Positions 58,025 to 64,000 of a stretch of DNA of 64,000 nucleotides are shown here, piece after piece. Each line of letters starts with the position of its first letter. Position 1 is the first letter of the stretch. The stretch spans positions 23,243 to 87,242 of the forward strand of contig NZ_JAGEPF010000043.1 in NCBI RefSeq assembly GCF_017573465.1. Direction: 5' to 3'. The translations under genes were made by a program, and so were the position numbers. A model generated the notes under the pieces. It had not been told where the DNA came from and did not search any database. It saw only the letters and a program-made list of their open reading frames with translations. Source of the stretch: Actinomadura violacea. GTDB lineage: Bacteria > Actinomycetota > Actinomycetes > Streptosporangiales > Streptosporangiaceae.

Positions 58025-58384
58025 GTGACGTACGACGTCGTGGCGTTGACCCATGAGCCACCCGATGCGCGAACGCTGCTGGACGCGTTGCGGGCCGAGG
58101 GCAGTGGTCTGGAGGTGGACGCACCCGAGCACGGGAACGTCCTCCAGGTCCTCGATGAGGACGGAGCCCCGCTGCTGGCGGTCGAGGCGTCCATCCCCAT
58201 CCGCGTCGAGGGGGAGGCGCAACGGCTGCTGGGTCCCTTTGCCGCCGGGTTGCCGGCTCCCGTCTGGTGGACGGAGGTCCGCGCGGCGGAGCGGCCCGCC
58301 GCGGTCGAGTTGGCGGACGCGTTCGCCGACGCGCTCATCGAACGCCTCGGCGGCAGGCGCTGGTCTTCGGAGCGTCCGGAGTGA
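58025..58384 (+). CDS. Small type VII locus protein, 119 residues
   Basis: GTG at 58025 behind GGGCGG. TYDVVALTHEPPDARTLLDALRAEG opens the protein; a middle strand LLAVEASIPIRVEGEAQRLLG and VWWTEVRAAERPAAVELADAFADALIERLGG follow. It overlaps the DUF6177-like gene by four bases (GTGA). Such small genes stand in front of DUF6177 in other type VII clusters. Function unknown. Confidence 0.68.
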   Translation: MTYDVVALTHEPPDARTLLDALRAEGSGLEVDAPEHGNVLQVLDEDGAPLLAVEASIPIRVEGEAQRLLGPFAAGLPAPVWWTEVRAAERPAAVELADAFADALIERLGGRRWSSERPE

Positions 58385-59427
58385 GCGGCCCGCATCCCAC
58401 GATCGATCTGGTCACCGACACCGCGGCGCTGGTCCTGCAACGGCGGGAGGTCGTCCCGCTGTCGTCCTGGCTCATCGATGCGATCGCGTTGGTGAGCGAG
58501 GCCGGGCTTCCGCTGCAGATCGTCACACCGCACACGTCCCGCCTGACCGTCGCGCTCCACTCCGCGCTCCGGCCGCCCTATCTGCGCTGGGTCGTCGGGC
58601 ATCCGAGCGGGTTCTTCGACGGCCTCACCGGGGAGCCCCTCGAGTTCAACGGCTCGGAGTTCGCCGCGGTCGTTGCCGATGAGCCCGCGGCGCCCTGGGC
58701 GAAGCCCGAGGCGCCCGCGGACGGTATGCACCTGATCGTGGACCTGCGGGTCCGGCACCGGGCCGCGGAGACGACGCGGATCGGGGACGCCGCGGAGCTC
58801 TGCTACCGGTGGTTCACGGGCGCCCCGCCCGAAGGGTGGGGTTTCACCGAGCCGATCGCGCTGCCCTGGAACGGGGAGCAGATCACGGAGGTGTGCCGGG
58901 ACCGGGCGCCGGACGACACCAGGCTGTGCCACGTCGGCCGGGGAGGGGCCGTCGGGGTCACGTTGGTGGAGCGGCACGCCGACGGAGTCGATGAGACGGT
59001 CGCGATGCGCGTGCCCGTCCGGCCGGAAGAGCCCGAGGGGATCGACTTCGAGTGGTTCGTCGCCGACCTCGTGGGCGCTCATCACCTGGTGGATCTGCGG
59101 ATTCACAGCCGTCCCGGCCGGCGGGACCTCACGGTGGCGCCGGCCTGGAACGGGCCGGGCCGGCCCCTCGGCATCGCACTCGGCCCGGACGAGGTGTGGG
59201 ACATCGGAGCGGAGCGGGCTTTCACCGGCCCGGCCGGAATCGGACATCGCGTGGGCCATTCCCGGCGGCCCGCGGCCTGGTATCCGCTGGTCGGGGACGC
59301 GGCGTCCGCCTGGGAGAGGTTGCACGCGCTGCTCGCGCACCTCCTGCCAGGCGAGCCGGAGGTCGTGCCGTCCGAGCCGCCGTCGGGCGCGACCGTGCTG
59401 GAGGAGGGGAGGTGGCGGCGCGGTTGA
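58381..59427 (+). CDS. DUF6177-like type VII locus protein
   Basis: 348 residues from the GTG at 58381. Contains DTAALVLQRREVVPLSSWLIDAIALVSEAGLPLQIVTPHTSRLTVALH, WVVGHPSGFFDGLTG and later PEGWGFTEPIALPWNGEQITEVCRDRAPDDTRLCHVG. The set matches the DUF6177 proteins that accompany WXG100/EccD genes in filamentous actinomycetes. No enzyme motif is seen. It overlaps the gene before it, and the WXG100 pair follows 140 bases later. Confidence 0.75.
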   Translation: MSGPHPTIDLVTDTAALVLQRREVVPLSSWLIDAIALVSEAGLPLQIVTPHTSRLTVALHSALRPPYLRWVVGHPSGFFDGLTGEPLEFNGSEFAAVVADEPAAPWAKPEAPADGMHLIVDLRVRHRAAETTRIGDAAELCYRWFTGAPPEGWGFTEPIALPWNGEQITEVCRDRAPDDTRLCHVGRGGAVGVTLVERHADGVDETVAMRVPVRPEEPEGIDFEWFVADLVGAHHLVDLRIHSRPGRRDLTVAPAWNGPGRPLGIALGPDEVWDIGAERAFTGPAGIGHRVGHSRRPAAWYPLVGDAASAWERLHALLAHLLPGEPEVVPSEPPSGATVLEEGRWRRG

Positions 59428-59567
59428 GCCGTTCCCGAACATGCGACTTGACTCAAGGTATTTGTAGTACTTGCGCCATTTATAGGGGGATGTGGAATCA
59501 TGGAGAGCGTTGATCAAGACGGCATCCCGCCCGCGGACCACGGATCGGCGAACGAGTGAGGTGACAC

Positions 59568-59906
59568 GTGGGGCGTTGGAACTACGGCCAGGAAACCCTG
59601 GTCACGCTGACCAAGAACACCGGCGGGTCGACGCAGGAGCTGGCCACGCTGGTGAAGCAGCTGATCGTGGCCGCCGAGCCGCTGATCGGCAAGTTCGACG
59701 GCGCGGGCAAGGCGGCGTTCGACTCGTTCAAGGCGCACTCGGACCAGATCATCGCCGACCTCACCACCGGCCTGCACTCGGTGAACCGCGGGCAGGGCGG
59801 GATGGAGACCGCCTTCGTGACCGGTGACCAGCAGATGGCCGCGGACGCGCAGCGCAACATGAGCGCGGCGAACTTCGACGGCGCCAAGTTCCGTACCGGA
59901 GTCTGA
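59568..59906 (+). CDS. WXG100-family secreted protein (first of pair)
   Basis: 112 residues: two helices separated by a turn. The central motif is FDGAGKAAFDSF in place of WXG, and the end carries QQMAADAQRNMSAANFDGAKF. No signal peptide. The GTG at 59568 follows GAGGTGA. Small helical hairpin proteins like this are the exported substrates of EccC. It is followed 17 bases later by the second member, with which it should form a heterodimer. Confidence 0.88.
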   Translation: MGRWNYGQETLVTLTKNTGGSTQELATLVKQLIVAAEPLIGKFDGAGKAAFDSFKAHSDQIIADLTTGLHSVNRGQGGMETAFVTGDQQMAADAQRNMSAANFDGAKFRTGV

Positions 59907-59923
59907 CCGAGGGGAGAAGTCCG

Positions 59924-60229
59924 ATGGGCGAAGGCGGACGGCGCGCCTACGACACCGGGGCCTCGAACGAGGTGCAGGGCAATATCCACACGATCATCTC
60001 CCGGCTGGAGGCGCTGATCGGCCAGCACACCGGGGACGTGAAGACCGCGCTGTCGGACTTCGAGGCGACCAACGTGTCGGCGGAGTACGCAGCCAAGGAG
60101 CAGCGCTGGCACCAGGCCGCGCAGGAGACCCGCGAGATCATACGGCTGGTCAAGCAGACCCTGGCGTCCAACGACCAGACCGCCCAGCAGGCGCTGAACA
60201 AGGCGGGCGCCGCCGTGGCGGCCATCTGA
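59924..60229 (+). CDS. WXG100-family secreted protein (second of pair)
   Basis: 101 residues, helix-turn-helix: ASNEVQGNIHTIISRLEALIGQHTGDVKTALSDFEATNVSAEYAAKEQRWHQAA then a C-terminal helix with ETREIIRLVKQTLASNDQTAQQALNKAG. The ATG at 59924 follows GGGGAGAAG. A Y-A-A-K-E-Q-R-W region lies at the turn where WXG usually stands. It is transcribed with the first WXG100 gene and the TNT-like gene. Confidence 0.88.
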   Translation: MGEGGRRAYDTGASNEVQGNIHTIISRLEALIGQHTGDVKTALSDFEATNVSAEYAAKEQRWHQAAQETREIIRLVKQTLASNDQTAQQALNKAGAAVAAI

Positions 60230-60299
60230 GCGTTCCCGCACAAGGGGAGGGCCGCGGTCCGCGGCTCCTCCCCTTGGTCGTGTTCTCGGAGAGGTGACG

Positions 60300-61289
60300 G
60301 TGGCGCGCGACTACGACACCCAGCTGCTGGAGTCGGTGGCGGTGCGGCGTCGGCGGCTGCGCGACGCGGTGATGTTCGGCCCCGTCCGCGCCCGGCGCAC
60401 CCTCGACGAGAGCCTGGGGAAGGTCGTCGCCGGACTGTGCGTCGCCGCCGTGCTGTGCGCCGGCCTGGTCGGGTGGTCGTTCCTCCAGACGAAACTCGCC
60501 ACGCAGAAGAAGCAGCAGCAACAGGCCGAACAGGCCCAGGCCGCGCCGCCGGACGACGGCACGGCCCCCGTCCCGGCCGAGTGGGTCGGATCCCAGGTCA
60601 CCTTCCTGATGCTGCGGCGGGAACTCACCAAAGCCGGTGTGCCTCGCAGCCTCTACGTGCTTCCCGGCGAGCCGAGGCCCCCGGTGACCCGCGTCTCCAG
60701 CTACTACGTGCTGAGCCGCGCCCAGGACGGATTCTCGGGAGGAGTGGTCGAGTTCGAGCAGGGACGGATCGGCGCCGAACTGCCGACCGAGGACGAGGCG
60801 TGCCGGTGGCTCTACGGCGAACTCGTCATCCGGCAGACCGCACCGGCCTCCATCGCGCCGCAGGCGGAGGCCCAGGCGCTCCAGGACGGCCGCCGTCTCG
60901 CGGAGACCGCACACCAGAAGATCAACGCCGCGGGGATGGGGGCGACGAACTACCTCCTCCCGCAGGGCACGCTGGTCGACGCGTTCGGCCAGGAGAGCGG
61001 TTCGGTGCTGTCCCCCTACGGCACGCCCTTCGCCGAGCGCGGGCTGCCTGCGTCGGCGCGGCTCACGGTCGATCCGTCCGCCCCGCTCGGCTACCGGCGG
61101 TACCGGGTCGTCAAGCCCCTCCCGGTGAGCGCCTCGGTGTCCGGCCCGAGCGCCGGCGGTGCGGGCGGCGGAGTCCGGTTCACGGTCACCGCCGGGCTGT
61201 TCCCGCGTCCGCCCGCACTGCCGACCGTCCGCTGGCTGCTGCGAAACGGCTACCTTGAGCGGCTCACTGCATCCTTTGTTCCCAGATGA
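60300..61289 (+). CDS. Membrane-anchored TNT-like domain protein in the EccB position
   Basis: 329 residues from the GTG at 60300 behind GGAGAGG. An Arg-rich head (AVRRRRLRDAVMFGP), one membrane span (about residues 43-65) and a Gln/Ala-rich stalk lead to an extracellular domain. Its last 100 residues resemble the TNT NAD-glycohydrolase fold: NYLLPQGTLVDAFGQESGSVLSPYGTPFAERGLPASA, YRRYRVVKPLPV and VRWLLRNGYLERL. The late Gly-Gly-Gly-x-Gln-Tyr of active TNT appears as GGGVRF, so the catalytic Gln seems replaced. The head recalls EccB. Function inferred. Confidence 0.72.
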   Translation: MARDYDTQLLESVAVRRRRLRDAVMFGPVRARRTLDESLGKVVAGLCVAAVLCAGLVGWSFLQTKLATQKKQQQQAEQAQAAPPDDGTAPVPAEWVGSQVTFLMLRRELTKAGVPRSLYVLPGEPRPPVTRVSSYYVLSRAQDGFSGGVVEFEQGRIGAELPTEDEACRWLYGELVIRQTAPASIAPQAEAQALQDGRRLAETAHQKINAAGMGATNYLLPQGTLVDAFGQESGSVLSPYGTPFAERGLPASARLTVDPSAPLGYRRYRVVKPLPVSASVSGPSAGGAGGGVRFTVTAGLFPRPPALPTVRWLLRNGYLERLTASFVPR

Positions 61290-61308
61290 CGGAAGGCGGA
61301 GCGGAACC

Positions 61309-62628
61309 GTGTGGAGTCGGGTGACCCTTGTCGGGGAGCACCGGAGGGTCGACGTCGTCCTCCCCTCGGCGGAGCCGGTCGGCGCACTGATGCCCGACAT
61401 TCTCGGCCTGCTCGGCGACCAGGTTCAGCAACCCGCGCAACTCCGGCAGCTGGTCACGGCCGCCGGCGAGGTGCTCGCCGGGGACGCCACGTTCGCCGAC
61501 CGGGCCGTCCCGGACGGCAGCGTCCTGCGGCTGGTCCGGGCCGACGAGCCGCTTCCCGCGCCGGTGGTGCACGAGGTTCCCGACGCCGTGGACGGCGCGC
61601 TCGGCGGGCACGCCCTGCGGTGGAGCCCGGGCGCCGCGCGGTGGACCGCGATCATCACGTTCGCCTTGGCCGCCCTGGCGGCAGGGATCGTGGTGAACCG
61701 CGCCCAGGGCGGCGGCGCACCGGCGGCCGGTGTTCTCGGCCTCGGAGTGGTCGCGCTGGTCAGCGGGGTCGTGGCCGGCGTCCTCGGACGCGTCCCCTTG
61801 GCCACCGCACTGTCCCTCGGCGGCGGGGCGCTGGTTGCCGTCGGGACATGGGCGCTGGCCGACGTCCACGGCTGGCCGGGATGGAGCCGATGGTGCGGGC
61901 TGGCGATCATCATCGGGCTGGTGTCCGTCGCCTCGTGCTGGTCGTCTCCGCTCGGACGCGGCGGGATCATCGGAGGCGCCGTGGTCCTGCTCCTGGCCTT
62001 CGTCTGGGCGGGCTGCGAACTGGGCGGGCTGAGCCCCGCGCAGAACGGCGCCGTTCTGGCGATCGTATGCGTCGTCCTGCTCAGCACGATGCTGCGCTCC
62101 GCGCTGTCCCTGTCCGGGCTGACCTCGCTGGACGACCAGCGCGCGGCCGGTGCCTCCGTCGCGCGCGCCGACGTCCTGACGGCCCTGGCCGCCACGCATC
62201 GCAGCCTGCTGATCGCCACTCTCGCGGTCGCGGTCGCCGCCGGTGCCGCCGGGACGGTGGCGGTCGGCACGTTCGACGCCTGGTCGGCGTCCATGACGGC
62301 GCTGCTGGCGGCGATCGTGGCCAGCCGCGCCCGTGTCTTCCCCCTCGTCCCGCAGAAGGCGGCGCTGTGGACGGCGGCCCTGATCATGTACGGGGCCGTG
62401 GCCTATGGCTGGGCGGTGAACGTGTCCTGGGGCGGCTTCGCCGGGGCGGGCATGCTGGTGGTGCTGGCCGTTCTCCCCCTCACGGTGCTGACGGCGTCGC
62501 CCGCCGAGCACGTCAGGGCACGGCTGCGGCGGATCACCAACCGGCTCGAGGCGGTGGCCGTGGTGGCGCTCATCCCGGTGGCTCTCGGTACCTTCGGAGT
62601 GTTCACCCGTTTGCTGCACACCTTCTGA
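61309..62628 (+). CDS. eccD: EccD-type type VII secretion channel protein
   Basis: 439 residues from the GTG at 61309 after GGAAGGCGGAG. An N-terminal ubiquitin-like domain (RVTLVGEHRRVDVVLPSAEPVGALMPDILGLL) is followed by about 11 hydrophobic helices (residues 115-439), including LRWSPGAARWTAIITFALAALAAG. It forms the membrane pore of the ESX machine together with EccC. It is transcribed between the TNT-like and ATPase genes. Confidence 0.9.
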   Translation: MWSRVTLVGEHRRVDVVLPSAEPVGALMPDILGLLGDQVQQPAQLRQLVTAAGEVLAGDATFADRAVPDGSVLRLVRADEPLPAPVVHEVPDAVDGALGGHALRWSPGAARWTAIITFALAALAAGIVVNRAQGGGAPAAGVLGLGVVALVSGVVAGVLGRVPLATALSLGGGALVAVGTWALADVHGWPGWSRWCGLAIIIGLVSVASCWSSPLGRGGIIGGAVVLLLAFVWAGCELGGLSPAQNGAVLAIVCVVLLSTMLRSALSLSGLTSLDDQRAAGASVARADVLTALAATHRSLLIATLAVAVAAGAAGTVAVGTFDAWSASMTALLAAIVASRARVFPLVPQKAALWTAALIMYGAVAYGWAVNVSWGGFAGAGMLVVLAVLPLTVLTASPAEHVRARLRRITNRLEAVAVVALIPVALGTFGVFTRLLHTF

Positions 62629-62641
62629 GAGGACGTCGTCC

Positions 62642-63583
62642 GTGCCCGACCTCGGCTGGGACGGTCATGACGCCGATCCCTATCCGATGGCGGCCGAACT
62701 GGTCGGGGACGTCCCACACGGAGATCCGCTATGGCGGCGCATCGGACGGGGTGCCGTGCACGCCTTCCTGCCCACCGGCGACGTCCGGTCCGTCGCTGAG
62801 CAGGCCGCGAGCATCCAGCGGCCGATCATCACCGGGCGGCGCATCGCCGTGGCGGGCATGCGCGGCGGCGCGGGCAAGAGCACGGTCACGGCGCTGCTGG
62901 CCACCGTCTTCGCCCACTACCGGCGAGACAGGGTTCTCGCGCTGGACGTCGATCCCGATTTCGGCTCGCTGGCGCTGCGCCTGGGGGCCGCGCGCCGGCA
63001 CGCTGTTGGTGATCTCACCATGGCCAACGGATTCCGGTCCTTCGACGAGGCCGAACCGTTCCTGGTCCGCGTCGGGGAGCGGCTGTGGACGCTGGCCGGA
63101 AACCACGGCAACATCGGAGACGCGCCCCTCAGCGCCGAGATCTACCGGGACCGCGCCATGCCGCTGACCCGCTTCTTCGGCATCACACTGGTGGACTGCG
63201 ACTCGGGGATCACCGGACCGCTTTCCCGCCACGTCCTGGAGGGATCGCACGTCCAGATCCTCGTCGCTCCGGCGACTCCGGACGGCGCCCGCAGCGTCGG
63301 CCGGGAACTGGACTGGCTCCAGAGCGCCGGCATGCAGGAACGCCTACATCGCACGGTCGTCGTCTTCACGGTCAAGGCGCCGTACGGGCGGCGCTACCTG
63401 GACCTCGAGGGCGCCTCCGCGATCCTGGCCGACGTCGGCGTCGCGTGCGTGAGACTCGACTACGACCGGCACCTCGCGAGCGGTGCCCCGCTTGATCCGC
63501 AGCGGCTGGCGCACAACACGCGCACGACGGCGATCCGCCTCGCAGCGCTACTCCTCGACCGCGCAGTACCCAGCGAACCCTAA
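62642..63583 (+). CDS. MinD/ParA-family ATPase of the type VII locus
   Basis: 313 residues from the GTG at 62642. The deviant Walker A is GMRGGAGKSTVTALLATVFAHYRRDRVLALDVDPDFGSLALRLG, the switch/Walker B region FFGITLVDCDSGITGPLSRHVLEGSHVQILVAPATPDGARSV. A short N-terminal acidic part precedes it. ParA-like proteins of ESX clusters (EspI-like) may position or regulate the machine. It is the last gene of the operon and ends before a bidirectional hairpin. Confidence 0.88.
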   Translation: MPDLGWDGHDADPYPMAAELVGDVPHGDPLWRRIGRGAVHAFLPTGDVRSVAEQAASIQRPIITGRRIAVAGMRGGAGKSTVTALLATVFAHYRRDRVLALDVDPDFGSLALRLGAARRHAVGDLTMANGFRSFDEAEPFLVRVGERLWTLAGNHGNIGDAPLSAEIYRDRAMPLTRFFGITLVDCDSGITGPLSRHVLEGSHVQILVAPATPDGARSVGRELDWLQSAGMQERLHRTVVVFTVKAPYGRRYLDLEGASAILADVGVACVRLDYDRHLASGAPLDPQRLAHNTRTTAIRLAALLLDRAVPSEP

Positions 63584-63606
63584 AGGGAGCGGTCTCCTAC
63601 GACACG

Positions 63607-63646
63607 ACGAACCCCGCTCTCGCCTGGGGGCGGGAGCGGGGTTCGT
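63607..63646. terminator. Hairpin terminator between convergent genes
   Basis: A 13-bp stem (ACGAACCCCGCTC/GAGCGGGGTTCGT) around a 14-base loop lies 23 bases after the ParA stop and 31 before the stop of the opposite-strand gene, so it can serve both. Confidence 0.85.
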
Positions 63647-63677
63647 GGTCGGGGGGTGTGGGGGTTGGTGGGTGGTG

Positions 63678-64000
63678 TTAGCCGAGGGGTTTGGGGGTGC
63701 CCTTGGTGCCGGCGCCGTGGCCCCAGGAGATGACCTGGTACTTGACGCCCTTGAGGTGGCCGACGGAGGTGCCGGTGTCGTAGTTGCTGGCGGGCTTCTT
63801 GCCGTCGACCAGGTGACGGAAGGTGTAGGTGTCCAGGTCGAGCATCACGCCGCGGTGCGACGGCTCGCCCGGCCCGCGGTCGCCGACGAAGCCGGTGACG
63901 CTGCGGCCCTGGTAGGTGACCTTGACCTTGGTGTTCATGGGCCAGCTGGGGCTGGCGAACATGCCCTTTTGCATCGGCTTGCCGCTGGCGGGGGCGCCGG
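63678..64000 (-). CDS. RlpA-like double-psi beta-barrel protein, C-terminal part
   Basis: The frame runs in from the right edge and ends at 63678; about 107 residues are visible. MFASPSWPMNTKVKVTYQGRSVTGFVGDRGPGEPSHRGVMLDLDTYTFRHL fits the RlpA/expansin-like barrel, with the conserved G-D-R-G-P-G. It is followed by a loop and a strand with GVKYQVISWGHG. Members bind or cut peptidoglycan. The N-terminus is outside the window; the internal ATG at 63974 is not taken as the start. Confidence 0.72.
   Translation of the reverse strand, partial: GAPASGKPMQKGMFASPSWPMNTKVKVTYQGRSVTGFVGDRGPGEPSHRGVMLDLDTYTFRHLVDGKKPASNYDTGTSVGHLKGVKYQVISWGHGAGTKGTPKPLG

Overview
The window comes from a high-GC Gram-positive actinomycete. 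GTG starts and GTGA/ATGA gene overlaps are frequent. HTH(DUF5753)/DUF397 pairs, WXG100/ESX secretion genes and an ECF41 sigma factor are all present. A member of the Streptosporangiales/Thermomonosporaceae type is my best guess, but this is inference; no rRNA or complete tRNA lies in the window.

Bases 1 to about 29,951 look like an integrated mobile element and its cargo. The left edge holds a relaxase (running off the window) with a MobC-like partner. Next come regulatory genes (ATP-binding protein, HTH/DUF397) and a large arsenic/metal island (5.3-15.2 kb). The island has three ArsR-type repressors, three FAD-dependent ArsO-like oxidoreductases (one with cysteine clusters at both ends), an MFS exporter, the Acr3 arsenite pump, arsenate reductase ArsC, and a MerR regulator. 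A 19-residue peptide with eight cysteines is encoded directly behind merR. The probable logic is ArsC reducing arsenate, Acr3 and the MFS protein exporting, flavoproteins oxidising arsenicals, and ArsR/MerR sensing. A group of small regulatory and unknown genes follows (15.2-21.3 kb).

Bases 21.4-29.6 kb are a CRISPR-Cas type I-G (formerly I-U) locus: csb1(cas7), csb2(cas5-cas6), cas3 with a C-terminal HD domain, and a fourth gene of the Cas8u/Cas3-extension kind, all overlapping on the minus strand. One array lies on each side. The two arrays have homologous leaders, and the whole module is bounded by a 115-bp inverted repeat. No cas1/cas2/cas4 is present. Just beyond it, the 3' part of a tRNA-Ser(GCU) gene (29,893-29,951) marks a probable attachment site, followed by remnants of a tyrosine integrase and of HsdR.

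Bases 30.6-48 kb look like ordinary chromosome: pentapeptide-repeat protein, LytS/LytTR two-component pair, secreted S33-type peptidase, ECF41 sigma factor with its flavoprotein neighbour, LLM flavin oxidoreductase, PH-domain membrane protein, Spo0M, formaldehyde dehydrogenase, a barstar-domain protein, ManA, AlkB, an intradiol dioxygenase/maleylacetate reductase pair, and several decayed genes.

Bases 48.4-63.6 kb are a compact type VII (ESX) secretion locus. On the minus strand are EccC, four small probable chaperone/immunity-type genes, a 793-residue polymorphic-toxin-like protein and its small partner. Divergently, on the plus strand, are a small gene, a DUF6177-like gene, two WXG100 proteins, a membrane-anchored TNT-like protein in the place expected for EccB, EccD and a MinD/ParA ATPase. 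A terminator closes the locus, and a partial RlpA-like gene enters from the right edge.
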